A DNA stretch of 13,469 nucleotides from Planctomycetota bacterium (GTDB lineage: Bacteria > Planctomycetota > UBA11346): assembly GCA_024641365.1 (NCBI GenBank), contig JAHEDF010000049.1, positions 1 to 13,469 of the forward strand, in the 5' to 3' direction. Positions 6,255 through 13,469 of this stretch are shown here, one piece after another (within the stretch, counting starts at the first letter, position 1; each line of letters starts with the position of its first letter). Below the pieces are notes generated by a model. The model was not told the DNA's origin, did not search any database, and saw nothing but the letters and a program-made list of their open reading frames with translations. The position numbers and the translations under genes are program-made.

Positions 6255-6827
6255 ATGCTTATCGTTATCGACAACTACGACAGCTTCACTTGGAACTTGG
6301 TCCAATACCTCTGGGAATTGGGCGCGCAGGTGTCGGTGTTTCGTAACGATGAATTGACGGTGGAGGAGATCATGGCCAAGCAGCCACAGCGCTTGCTGAT
6401 TTCTCCTGGGCCGTGTTCACCGAATGAAGCCGGTGTGAGTTTACAGTTAATTGAAGCGGCAGCGGCGAAGAAAATCCCTTTGCTGGGCGTATGTTTAGGT
6501 CATCAATCAATTGGCCAAGCTTTTGGCGGTGTGGTAAAACGTGCCGACCGGTTAATGCATGGCAAAACAAGTGTAATTCGTCATGACGGTCGGGGATTAT
6601 TTACTGGTGTACCGACACCATTCACGGCTACGCGCTATCATAGTTTGATCGTTGAAAAATCCTTGCCAGCGTGTTTAGAGCCAACCGCGTGGACGACCGA
6701 TCAAGAGGAATTAATGGGCATTCGTCATAAAGAATTACCAATCGAAGGGGTGCAATTTCATCCCGAGAGTTTTCTCAGTGAACATGGCCATCACCTGCTA
6801 CGTAATTTTTTGGAGCAACGTTCATGA
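6255..6827 (+). CDS. trpG: Anthranilate/aminodeoxychorismate synthase glutamine amidotransferase subunit
   Basis: A 190-aa class I glutamine amidotransferase. It cleaves glutamine and passes ammonia to the chorismate-binding partner (TrpE for tryptophan, PabB for folate). It opens with [19 protein letters not shown], typical of TrpG/PabA. The oxyanion stretch is [11 protein letters not shown] (50-60). The nucleophile is Cys80 in GVCLGHQ, and His169 and Glu171 in [13 protein letters not shown] complete the triad. The length is normal. The frame is open upstream to 6123, but ATG 6255 gives the canonical N-terminus. No Shine-Dalgarno is visible. No partner subunit is in the window, so TrpG cannot be told from PabA; one protein may serve both. 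Its stop overlaps the scpB start (ATGA), heading the + strand operon. I saw no trp-type leader peptide. Confidence 0.94.
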   Translation: MLIVIDNYDSFTWNLVQYLWELGAQVSVFRNDELTVEEIMAKQPQRLLISPGPCSPNEAGVSLQLIEAAAAKKIPLLGVCLGHQSIGQAFGGVVKRADRLMHGKTSVIRHDGRGLFTGVPTPFTATRYHSLIVEKSLPACLEPTAWTTDQEELMGIRHKELPIEGVQFHPESFLSEHGHHLLRNFLEQRS

Positions 6828-7681
6828 GCGATACGAATACGCGCGAACCCGCAGCGGATAATGATGATATCGTAGATGATGTCGCTGCCGATGCGTCGCG
6901 TCCTGAAGACGAGCAAAACGAAAATAATGAGACGGACTCCATTGAGTCCGAACAAAATGACAGTCATGAAAATGCTGAAGACACAGGTAATGATAACGCT
7001 GAATCAGATGAGCATGCTGATGGCGATCATGACCAAACACCAGCGGATGAGGAAATACGAGACCCTTTAGTGGAAACTATGGATGCAGCGGATTTAAAAA
7101 CTAAATCCGAGGAACCCGACGCAGAGGATAATCAGGTTGCACCTGACGTCAGTGATTTGCCACCAGCTGAATTACGCGCAGCGGTCGAAGCGGTATTATT
7201 TGTGGCAACTAAGCCATTAACCATGGCGCGCTTACAAAAAGTTTTACCAGGAACCAGCATCTCATATTTAGAAGGCTTCTTACAAGGTTTGGCAACGCGC
7301 TACGACAAAGAAAATCGCGGCTGGGAATTGCGGCACATTGCAGGAGGCTGGCAATTATTGACGCGCCGCGAATTACATCCGTGGGTACGTCAATTAGATC
7401 GTAAAGAAATTCCCAATCGTTTATCGAAGAGCGCTTTAGAAACTTTGGCCATTGTTGCTTATAAACAGCCAATTACCCGTGGCGCGATTGAAGATATTCG
7501 TGGTGTTCAATGCGGACCGGTGCTGCGCCAATTAATGGATGTCAAATTAGTCATGGTGTCTGGCCGCGATGAAGATGTGATCGGTCGACCATTATTATAT
7601 AGCACCACCGATGCCTTTTTGACCCGTTTTGGTTTAGGGCGCATTGAAGATCTGCCGCGTCGTCACGAATTTGGTGCGTAA
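6824..7681 (+). CDS. scpB: Segregation and condensation protein ScpB with long acidic N-terminal tail
   Basis: A 285-aa protein. Residues about 113-275 form the ScpB domain of two winged helices: [21 protein letters not shown] at the start, then [16 protein letters not shown], the well conserved [29 protein letters not shown], and a [18 protein letters not shown] ending. In the cytoplasm ScpB binds the kleisin ScpA, which bridges SMC heads for chromosome condensation and segregation. Residues 1-112 are a low-complexity, strongly acidic segment (Asp, Glu, Asn), almost surely disordered and not part of the standard domain; normal ScpB is about 180-200 aa. The start overlaps the trpG stop by 4 nt (ATGA), suggesting translational coupling. 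scpA, the usual neighbour, is absent. Confidence 0.95.
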   Translation: MSDTNTREPAADNDDIVDDVAADASRPEDEQNENNETDSIESEQNDSHENAEDTGNDNAESDEHADGDHDQTPADEEIRDPLVETMDAADLKTKSEEPDAEDNQVAPDVSDLPPAELRAAVEAVLFVATKPLTMARLQKVLPGTSISYLEGFLQGLATRYDKENRGWELRHIAGGWQLLTRRELHPWVRQLDRKEIPNRLSKSALETLAIVAYKQPITRGAIEDIRGVQCGPVLRQLMDVKLVMVSGRDEDVIGRPLLYSTTDAFLTRFGLGRIEDLPRRHEFGA

Positions 7682-7714
7682 TCACTATGGCCGTGGCTCG
7701 TCTGCGCAGTATGC

Positions 7715-7718
7715 GGAG
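7715..7718 (+). promoter_or_regulatory. Ribosome binding site of the DUF4340-like gene
   Basis: GGAG stands 6 nt before ATG 7725, within the 43-nt gap after scpB. This is the only larger gap in the operon and the only gene there with a clear Shine-Dalgarno. Confidence 0.6.
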
Positions 7719-7724
7719 TAAGGT

Positions 7725-9956
7725 ATGAGCCGAGTTGGCTACATAATATTGTTAGCCTTACTGGTTGGCTTAGGGACTTATGTGTACTGGCCCGAGCCAG
7801 GCGACCCGCCATTAACACATATTTGGACACAGGATGCACCTACGCGTTATCGCGTTATTCATGGTGATTTAGAACAGGAAATTGATGGTGATGTGGTGCA
7901 CATGAAAGCGGTCGAGCGCCCATTAGATGCGGACTTACATCAGCGTTTATGGCGAACCATAAAACGTGCAGGGTGGATACCGACCAAAGTAATTAATGGC
8001 GTTCGTGAAGATCAACTGGATCAATATGGAATAGATGGAACCCAAGCGATTACCTGTGAGGGTTTGATCATGCGCTGGGGAAAAATTAAAGATGTGGGAT
8101 ATATTTGGGATGGATTAAAAGGGCGCATATTAATCAGCGACGAATGGTTTCATGATCGACTCACAGAAATGAGTCAACGCATGGATGTGTTGACTGCGTT
8201 AGAGCCGTCGCGATTTACCCGCATAACGGTCGACAATCTCAATGTGGCATTAATGCAGGGAACTAACCCGGGCGATTATCCTCGGTGGCGTGATGCCGTG
8301 CAACCGCAACGACCTGATTTTAATATGCGGGTTAATAAATTATATGATTTACTCAGTACCTTTCGTATTACCGATTTAACCATTCCACCACCCCGATTAA
8401 TAAAACCATTACATACGCTGCGTTTTGCGACCGATGACCCGACGATTCCTGAGCAAATATTGCGTTTATGGACAGACACCGATGGATTATTACTGCAAGT
8501 CGATAAACAACCCGTACAAAAAGTAACTGGGCCCACAGCACAATTATGGAAAGATGTTATCGAAAAATTTGATCACGATTATTTATTTAATTTATACGAA
8601 GAATTTGCTGCTCAGCCATTAGCGGAAGTGCGTGTGCTTGCCGATGGCTCGGAACGCTTTCGCTTAGAAAAACATGGGCTACGTGATGATGTTGAAGGCC
8701 GCAGTCAGTGGGATGTTGTGTGGCCAGGTGGTCGTGAACCAGCAAGCGCTGAAGCGGCGCCATTAATTGCGTATACTTTAGATCAGTTACAAGTGCGCGA
8801 GCCGCGTAAGCGCCTTCCAGGTGATGATCCTGCTGCCGCTGCGCTTAAAATAATTTTTGTTTTTCAACAAGATCGTAAAACCATGGAAGTCGCGATAGAT
8901 AATGGCGTCGTGTATAGCGCAACGCATGTGGCGAAGGCCATTAATTTACCAGAGTTTTTTAGCGATTTAACTGCTGATCGCATGTTAGATCCGGCTTTAA
9001 CATTTCGTGGTGCTGAACGCGTGGTCAAAGTGCAACGGCAATGGCATCAAGGAGAGCAAGCCGGACGCGCCGAAGTATTTGCGGTGCAGTCGGGTTCAGG
9101 TGAATCAGAAGGCGTGTGGACGCAAACCTATCCGAAGGAAGATAAAGGACAGGCAGTAAGTACGGTAGCAATTGATCAGTTGGTACGCGCATTATGCACG
9201 GCGAAGGGAACCAAGGTGCGGTTGCATGATAAAAATGACCGTGCTGCTTTAGCACATCCTGATTTCGAAATGGATGTACGATTTGCGCCAGCAAAAGTAC
9301 GTTTATCCAATGATCATTCGCGCTTAGTCGATACCAATGACCAAGATTTAGGTTTTGCATTTGTTCGTCAGGGCGGTCAGTGGCGCGCAATCGATAAAGA
9401 GGGTGGTGTGAGTTATGGTGTGACCGATGAATTAGTCGAGATGTTACAAGCACCTCTCATTGAAAATTTAGTTATTCCGCTCATCCCCAGTTTAGTAAAC
9501 CGCATTGACCTCTATAACGCAAAAGAACGTATTCGCTTAATGCAAGTTGATGGACAATGGCGCATGCAATTATTAGCTGCGAACGGTGGTAAAGAATCTG
9601 ACATAACTGATGCAGATGAGATAGCTGTTCGTCGTCATTTACGCTTGTTGGCAGGATTGCGTGCGGTGCGTGTCGATCCGAAAGCCGGACCATTTTCGCT
9701 TGGTGAATTATATGGCACGGTGGTGTGCGTATTTCCAGGAGCTGATAGCGGCGACACGCGCGTCACATTAACCGTGGGACCAACGGTCGATAATGAAACG
9801 GCAGTGGTGGTCGAAGGTGGGAAAGGCATGCGCGGGCTGCCGCGTGGCCGCGTCTATGTTGACGCAGAAATTATGCGCCAAGTATTTCCCAGTTCTAAAA
9901 CGTTTTCTCTCATGACAGGCAGTAAAAAAGAACCTGTAACAGAGACACCGCAGTGA
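7725..9956 (+). CDS. Large membrane-anchored DUF4340-like protein, unknown function
   Basis: A 743-aa protein. Residues 4-22 are one hydrophobic anchor (VGYIILLALLVGLGTYVYW) near the N-terminus, so the bulk should lie outside the cytoplasmic membrane. The body appears to hold successive DUF4340-like units: an early one with RLWRTIKRAGW, LDQYGIDGTQAITCEGLIMRWG and ILISDEWF; a middle one near residues 500-580 (FAFVRQGGQWRAI); and a last one with LGELYGTVVCVF, VTLTVGPTVDNETAVVV and RVYVDAEIMRQVFPSS. These are beta-rich folds; DUF4340 proteins elsewhere accompany gliding-type ABC transporter subunits, which are absent here. No catalytic motif is recognised. The stop overlaps the rsmA start (GTGA). 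The family call is by eye; the membrane anchor and operon position are clear. Confidence 0.75.
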   Translation: MSRVGYIILLALLVGLGTYVYWPEPGDPPLTHIWTQDAPTRYRVIHGDLEQEIDGDVVHMKAVERPLDADLHQRLWRTIKRAGWIPTKVINGVREDQLDQYGIDGTQAITCEGLIMRWGKIKDVGYIWDGLKGRILISDEWFHDRLTEMSQRMDVLTALEPSRFTRITVDNLNVALMQGTNPGDYPRWRDAVQPQRPDFNMRVNKLYDLLSTFRITDLTIPPPRLIKPLHTLRFATDDPTIPEQILRLWTDTDGLLLQVDKQPVQKVTGPTAQLWKDVIEKFDHDYLFNLYEEFAAQPLAEVRVLADGSERFRLEKHGLRDDVEGRSQWDVVWPGGREPASAEAAPLIAYTLDQLQVREPRKRLPGDDPAAAALKIIFVFQQDRKTMEVAIDNGVVYSATHVAKAINLPEFFSDLTADRMLDPALTFRGAERVVKVQRQWHQGEQAGRAEVFAVQSGSGESEGVWTQTYPKEDKGQAVSTVAIDQLVRALCTAKGTKVRLHDKNDRAALAHPDFEMDVRFAPAKVRLSNDHSRLVDTNDQDLGFAFVRQGGQWRAIDKEGGVSYGVTDELVEMLQAPLIENLVIPLIPSLVNRIDLYNAKERIRLMQVDGQWRMQLLAANGGKESDITDADEIAVRRHLRLLAGLRAVRVDPKAGPFSLGELYGTVVCVFPGADSGDTRVTLTVGPTVDNETAVVVEGGKGMRGLPRGRVYVDAEIMRQVFPSSKTFSLMTGSKKEPVTETPQ

Positions 9957-10807
9957 GTTTAAAAAGTGAGGTCATGGCTGCGTTAGCGAGTGCGCAGTTA
10001 CAACCGCTCCATCGCTTTGGTCAAAACTTCATGATTGATGAAGCCGCGGTTCAATGCGTCATTGATACGTTGCAATTATCACATGATGACGCTGTTGTCG
10101 AAATTGGTCCAGGAACCGGCATATTAACTGAGCGCATGTTAGCAGCGGGAGCACATGTTACCGCTATCGAAATTGATCGAGGTTTAAGTGTTGTCCTACA
10201 AAAACGATTTGTTGAAACGGGCGCACACTTCACGTTGGTCCATGATGATTGTTTAGAAACCAAAAATAAATTACATGCCGCCATTCTAGCAGTGAGCGAA
10301 GCGGCCCCATGGAAAATGGGTGCAAATTTACCGTACGATGTCGCATTGCCGGTGTTATTAAATGCAGCAGCATTACCACGGCCGCCGCAACTCGTTGTTG
10401 TCACCGTGCAATTTGAAGCTGCCGAACGTATGTGTGCACGTCCCGGAACAGCGGCCTGGGGTGCGAGCGCAGCGACCATGCAGGCAGCAGGCAATCCATC
10501 GCTCGTTAAAAAATTGCCGCCAGGTTGTTTTCACCCACGCCCCCGCGTCGATAGCGCCATAGTGCGTTGGCAACCGCAAGCCGCATTGCCAGTTGGTTTT
10601 GGTCGGTGGTGTCGCCTGGTTTTTGCAGCACGGCGCAAAGTGCTGACGCGTGCGCTGCGTGATCAGGGTATGGAACGCGACGTTGCCGCAGCAGCTGTCA
10701 GCGCTTGTGGTCTGAATTCAGAGCGCAGGCTAGAATCGCTTGATGCGCCAGAATTACTGGCGCTGTACCGCATTATAACGGATATGACCGGAGTAATTGG
10801 GGAATAA
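9953..10807 (+). CDS. rsmA: 16S rRNA dimethyladenosine methyltransferase RsmA (KsgA)
   Basis: A 284-aa protein that uses S-adenosylmethionine to dimethylate two adjacent adenosines near the 3' end of 16S rRNA (A1518 and A1519 in E. coli) during late 30S assembly. The signature order is complete: FGQNF at 22-26; SAM-binding motif I EIGPGTG at 50-56; acidic E73 after VTAI; the DD pair at 98-99; catalytic motif NLPY at 125-128; and the C-terminal FHPRPRVDSAIVRW. The length is normal. I chose GTG 9953, which overlaps the preceding stop (GTGA) and leaves the usual distance to FGQNF; ATG 9974 is possible. The next gene begins 4 nt after the stop. Confidence 0.95.
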   Translation: MSLKSEVMAALASAQLQPLHRFGQNFMIDEAAVQCVIDTLQLSHDDAVVEIGPGTGILTERMLAAGAHVTAIEIDRGLSVVLQKRFVETGAHFTLVHDDCLETKNKLHAAILAVSEAAPWKMGANLPYDVALPVLLNAAALPRPPQLVVVTVQFEAAERMCARPGTAAWGASAATMQAAGNPSLVKKLPPGCFHPRPRVDSAIVRWQPQAALPVGFGRWCRLVFAARRKVLTRALRDQGMERDVAAAAVSACGLNSERRLESLDAPELLALYRIITDMTGVIGE

Positions 10808-10811
10808 TAAA

Positions 10812-12173
10812 ATGACACAGATTAAATATCTCATTATTGGCGTGATCGTGGGCGGTGCGCTCATGTATTTAATGTCAGCAATAAACGCGCAGTCAGCTCA
10901 GACAACTACTGGCAATACAACAGCAGTATCCGCACCCGCTGCTGCGAGTGCTGCGACACCAGCAGCAACTCCAACAACAACTCCAACAACAAGTCCAGCG
11001 CCACCGTCCTCAAATGAGTCGTCAGCTAATGATTTTGGCTCATCGCCCGTGGTAACCATTAACAAAAACCCCATAACATTACGCCAAGTTGAAGATACGT
11101 TACTCAGTCAAGAAGGCGTGCGTCAATTATTGGAAATGCTGGAGAAACAATACAGCGTGACGGATTGGTCAAAATTAAAAGATAAAGATGTCATAGTACA
11201 AACTGCGACCTGGCGATTAACGCGCGTGATGTTAGCCGCTCAATTATTGCAGCAAAAAGCAGGCGATGCACGAGAAGATCTCATTGGCATCGAATTAGTA
11301 CGCCAAGCATTAGAAAAAGAAAAGATCGTCATTGATGAGACCGCTATTCAAAATGAAGTAAAACGCATGGAAAAGCGTCATTATGATGCGCTAGAAGTGC
11401 GTAATAAACCGTACATGGAGTTCCGCTCGTTTATAGAACAAACCCAAAAAATGAAATTTGATGAATATATTCATCAAGAAGGTTTTAAGATGGGGGCGGG
11501 CATTCGTATTTTAGTTGAACGTCAAGCACAGCAATCCATTGCCGATGAACAATTACAAGATTATTTAAAATTACATATTAATAACTACCGTGTTCAAGAA
11601 GCAGCCGATCTCAGTTCGATTTATATTCCTTATCAACTGACCAAAGATGCTAATGGTGCTGATGTGGTTACCGAAGAAGAAAAAATACGCCTTTTCGGTG
11701 TGATGCAACAATTGCACAAAGCGATTATCAGTCGTCAGGTGTCATTCGAGCGAACTTTTCAAACATTTGGAAAAGTGTACGAGCAACACGCGGATCCAGG
11801 TGGACGTTTAGGTTTTGTGAACCGTGATGGTAAGCGACCAATTAAAGGATCACGTGTGATTAATTCTTTGGTCATGGATGAGGCATTTGCCGCGCAGCCA
11901 CCCTACCCCGTTTTATTAAAACCTATTGCTACTGCGGAAGGTATGGAATTAGCCCTCGTGCACAGCCGTCGTTCTGGAAAGGAACCAGTTTTTAACGAGA
12001 TTAAAAATCAGGTGATTTCGGATATTGTTGATGCGGAATTAACCGTGCGTACGCAGCGCACGCTTGAAGGTTTGCGCCGTGACGCGGTTATTGATTACCA
12101 AAGTTTACCGCCGCTGATTAAAAAACGTGCTCAGGATGCGGGATTAACCACCGCAACACAAACGGCTCCGTAG
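10812..12173 (+). CDS. Membrane-anchored SurA/parvulin-like protein, probably without isomerase activity
   Basis: A 453-aa protein. Residues 4-24 are a signal or signal-anchor helix (KYLIIGVIVGGALMYLMSA). Next is a linker of about 50 residues rich in Ala, Thr and Pro (AATPTTTPTTSPAPP). A SurA-type N-terminal helical region (about 80-250) starts with VVTINKNPITLRQVE. A degenerate parvulin domain follows (about 260-385): ADLSSIYIPY, then GGRLGFVNRDG, DEAFAAQ and LKPIATAEGMELALVHSR. The usual catalytic histidines (HILV and GYHI) are replaced by Ser and Glu at these places. It likely acts as an envelope chaperone. An upstream TTG at 10797 is in frame, but ATG 10812 has GGGGA about 8 nt before it. 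It is the last gene of the operon, 4 nt after rsmA. Confidence 0.85.
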   Translation: MTQIKYLIIGVIVGGALMYLMSAINAQSAQTTTGNTTAVSAPAAASAATPAATPTTTPTTSPAPPSSNESSANDFGSSPVVTINKNPITLRQVEDTLLSQEGVRQLLEMLEKQYSVTDWSKLKDKDVIVQTATWRLTRVMLAAQLLQQKAGDAREDLIGIELVRQALEKEKIVIDETAIQNEVKRMEKRHYDALEVRNKPYMEFRSFIEQTQKMKFDEYIHQEGFKMGAGIRILVERQAQQSIADEQLQDYLKLHINNYRVQEAADLSSIYIPYQLTKDANGADVVTEEEKIRLFGVMQQLHKAIISRQVSFERTFQTFGKVYEQHADPGGRLGFVNRDGKRPIKGSRVINSLVMDEAFAAQPPYPVLLKPIATAEGMELALVHSRRSGKEPVFNEIKNQVISDIVDAELTVRTQRTLEGLRRDAVIDYQSLPPLIKKRAQDAGLTTATQTAP

Positions 12174-12184
12174 ATTTATCCTTT

Positions 12185-12224
12185 GGAAGTCCGGAGGTCC
12201 GGAAGTCCGGAAGTCCGGAGGTCT
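12185..12224 (+). repeat. Left array of an 8-bp tandem unit (GGARGTCC x5)
   Basis: Five consecutive 8-mers read GGAAGTCC, GGAGGTCC, GGAAGTCC, GGAAGTCC and GGAGGTCT. Adjacent units contain the palindrome TCCGGA. The last four units match the reverse complement of 12563-12594 at 31 of 32 positions. Confidence 0.92.
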
Positions 12225-12272
12225 TGGGTAATACCAATTCCGGCTCACTATATCCTAAATAATAAGACACTT

Positions 12273-12371
12273 ACATGGAGGACCGGAGAAACGGAGAAAT
12301 ACCAAGGTGGAAATCCTGTGGTTATTGAAAAAAAGCACAGCTTTCCTCTTCGGCTCTCTGGTTCTCCATGT
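12273..12371. repeat. Imperfect inverted repeat inside the array-bounded region
   Basis: ACATGGAG (12273-12280) is mirrored by CTCCATGT (12364-12371). The likeness continues inward through GACCGGAGAAACGGAG against AACCAGAGAGCCGAAG, with about 19 of 24 positions equal. It forms a unit of about 99 bp that could fold into a long hairpin. Confidence 0.65.
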
Positions 12372-12562
12372 TAATCTGTTGCCATTACGGATGATTTGAG
12401 GCAGAATTAACTGTGATGTGGCTATTTATTTTGCTGCTGCAGAAAGGTGTTCGCTGCGCTCACGGTATTTAAAATAAATGTTTTAGTTATAGCGCGTAGC
12501 GCAACGTTTTTGCAGCCTTAAAAATAAAACATCCATCTATAAATTAATTATCCGAACACGCC

Positions 12563-12597
12563 AGACTTCCGGACTTCCGGACTTCCGGACCTCCGGG
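12563..12597 (-). repeat. Right, inverted array of the same 8-bp unit
   Basis: On + it reads AGACTTCC, GGACTTCC, GGACTTCC, GGACCTCC, then GGG: four units in opposite orientation to the array at 12185-12224. The two arrays bound about 410 bp and could form a 32-bp stem. Confidence 0.92.
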
Positions 12598-12624
12598 CTT
12601 TATAAAAAGATCCTTTGCAAAGCC

Positions 12625-12640
12625 TGAAAACTCGTTTTCA
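12625..12640 (+). other. Short hairpin in the pilT upstream region
   Basis: TGAAAA (12625-12630) pairs with TTTTCA (12635-12640) around a CTCG tetraloop. It has no GC core and no following T tract, so a stop function is doubtful. Confidence 0.35.
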
Positions 12641-12665
12641 AACCCTAAACATGTCGTTTTTAGCC

Positions 12666-12693
12666 TGTGTGAATCGCATGGCTTGGTCACACA
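12666..12693 (+). promoter_or_regulatory. Hairpin in the presumed pilT leader
   Basis: TGTGTGA (12666-12672) pairs with TCACACA (12687-12693) around a 14-nt loop. A second weaker pairing downstream (GGCTC with GAGGCC, close to the start codon) would approach the ribosome binding site. The layout suggests a structured leader, but I recognise no known riboswitch core. Confidence 0.35.
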
Positions 12694-12767
12694 CCACGGG
12701 GTAGTGTCGAGTCCGGCGTGTTTTCCGGTTCTGGCTCCCGTTCATGATAAGAGGCCGGTAGGAACTT

Positions 12768-13469
12768 ATGAGCTATGACATGAACCAATTGCTGGAAGTC
12801 TGCTTACAGCAAAATGCGTCCGATATTCATATCACGGTTGGCCGTCCGCCGAGTTTCCGTATTCACGGTGGGATTAAAAGTTTAAAGTCAGCAGAATTAA
12901 CTGCTGACGATACCGCGATGCTGATGAAGCAAATTACCAGTGAGCGCGGACAAGCTGAAATTGCTGAATTGGGTTCAACTGACTTTGCTATTGGCTACCA
13001 AGATAAAGCGCGTTTTCGTGTGAACGTATTTAAACAAAAAGGCCGCATCGCGATGGTCTTGCGTTTAATTCCATCAAAGATTTTAACCTTCGATGAAATT
13101 GGTCTGCCACCGCATGTCAAAGATTTATTAACCCGTCCTCGTGGTTTAATATTAGTCACTGGGCCGACTGGTTCTGGAAAATCGACTACGCTCGCGACTA
13201 TGATTGACTTTATTAATTCAGAAGAAGAGATGCATATTATTACGATTGAAGATCCAATCGAATATTATCACAACCATAAAAAGTCGGTGGTAAATCAACG
13301 CGAATTACATGTCGATGTGCCATCATTCGAAGACGGCTTACGCCGCGCCCTGCGTGAAGACCCCGACGTGATTCTGGTGGGTGAAATGCGTGACTTGGCT
13401 ACGATTAGCGCGGCCATCTCCGCTGCTGAAACTGGTCACTTAGTGTTCGGCACCTTACATACCACTGGT
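12768..13469 (+). CDS. pilT: Type IV pilus retraction ATPase PilT (3' end beyond window)
   Basis: The first 234 codons are present; full PilT is about 340-370 aa. PilT is the cytoplasmic hexameric ATPase that depolymerises pilin for twitching motility and DNA uptake. The N-terminal PAS-like domain has the ASDIHITVGRPPSFRIHG signature (17-34). The ATPase core has Walker A GPTGSGKST (132-140, K138), an Asp box with ITIEDPIEYYH (158-168), Walker B DPDVILVGEMRD (198-209) and the His box AETGHLVFGTLHTT at the edge. AGGA (12760-12763) lies 4 nt before ATG 12768; ATG 12780 in frame is less likely. The open frame is intact to the last base. No other pilus gene is in the window. Confidence 0.96.
   Translation, partial: MSYDMNQLLEVCLQQNASDIHITVGRPPSFRIHGGIKSLKSAELTADDTAMLMKQITSERGQAEIAELGSTDFAIGYQDKARFRVNVFKQKGRIAMVLRLIPSKILTFDEIGLPPHVKDLLTRPRGLILVTGPTGSGKSTTLATMIDFINSEEEMHIITIEDPIEYYHNHKKSVVNQRELHVDVPSFEDGLRRALREDPDVILVGEMRDLATISAAISAAETGHLVFGTLHTTG

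Larger units (their letters stand above)
12174..12767. other. Repeat-rich intergenic region before pilT
   Basis: This 594-nt region has no gene. From left to right it holds an array of GGARGTCC units (12185-12224), an imperfect inverted repeat (12273-12371), and an AT-rich middle with GCGC-rich phrases (about 12448-12512). Then come the inverted copy of the unit array (12563-12597), two hairpins (12625-12640 and 12666-12693) and the pilT ribosome binding site. A 63-aa open frame running through the left array (12183-12374) is a by-product of the repeats. Confidence 0.7.

Noticed and set aside
5898..6305. A 135-aa minus-strand open frame over the tRNA-Arg gene
   Set aside because: It covers the terminator and the tRNA and overlaps the TrpG start on the other strand. 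It is a shadow frame.
12183..12374. A 63-aa open frame across the GGARGTCC array
   Set aside because: The protein is only a translation of the tandem repeat and inverted repeat, with no coding character.
12448..12512. GCTGCGCT and GCGCGTAGCGC phrases as a possible REP-type hairpin
   Set aside because: Only short, broken pairings could be drawn, with no clear stem or second copy in the window.
12185..12597. The 8-bp arrays as a CRISPR array
   Set aside because: Units are directly adjacent with no spacers, and no cas genes are present.

Overview
The window looks like a chromosomal segment of a free-living bacterium. A phylum such as Planctomycetota, Lentisphaerota or another PVC-type lineage is the best guess. 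The reasons are a secreted PQQ-type propeller that opens with an NWPAMRGP motif, a multi-Asp-box sialidase, a decayed DUF1080/LamG-like tail, a DUF4340-type protein and a large stock of short inverted repeats. This is inference from protein style; no marker gene here settles the taxonomy.

Left part (about 70-6023): two closely related arginine tRNA genes face each other, tRNA-Arg(TCG) on + and tRNA-Arg(ACG) on -. Between them lie unlinked single genes in mixed orientation: a SHOCT/DUF4870 membrane protein, a secreted PQQ-like beta-propeller protein on -, an exported sialidase, a manganese exporter MntP, a 278-bp non-autonomous transposable element (MITE) with 17-bp terminal inverted repeats and a 9-bp target duplication, a frameshifted gene remnant, and a small membrane protein. 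A strong bidirectional terminator separates the last of these from the second tRNA. This part reads as an accessory, remodelled segment.

Middle part (6255-12173): a tightly packed + strand operon of housekeeping genes. Its order is trpG/pabA, scpB, a 743-aa DUF4340-like membrane-anchored protein, rsmA, and a membrane-anchored SurA/parvulin-like protein that appears to lack the catalytic histidines. Junctions are 4-nt overlaps (ATGA, GTGA), one 43-nt gap with a good ribosome binding site, and a 4-nt gap. The set couples an amidotransferase for chorismate metabolism, chromosome condensation, ribosome maturation and envelope protein handling.

Right part (12174-13469): a 594-nt repeat-rich intergenic stretch with two inverted arrays of an 8-bp unit (GGARGTCC) enclosing a smaller imperfect inverted repeat. 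A structured leader and pilT follow; pilT (type IV pilus retraction ATPase) runs off the window end.

I see no CRISPR array, phage module or clear new defence system. The most noteworthy items are the MITE, the nested inverted arrays, the opposed tRNA-Arg pair around the accessory block, the decayed gene and the histidine-less parvulin.
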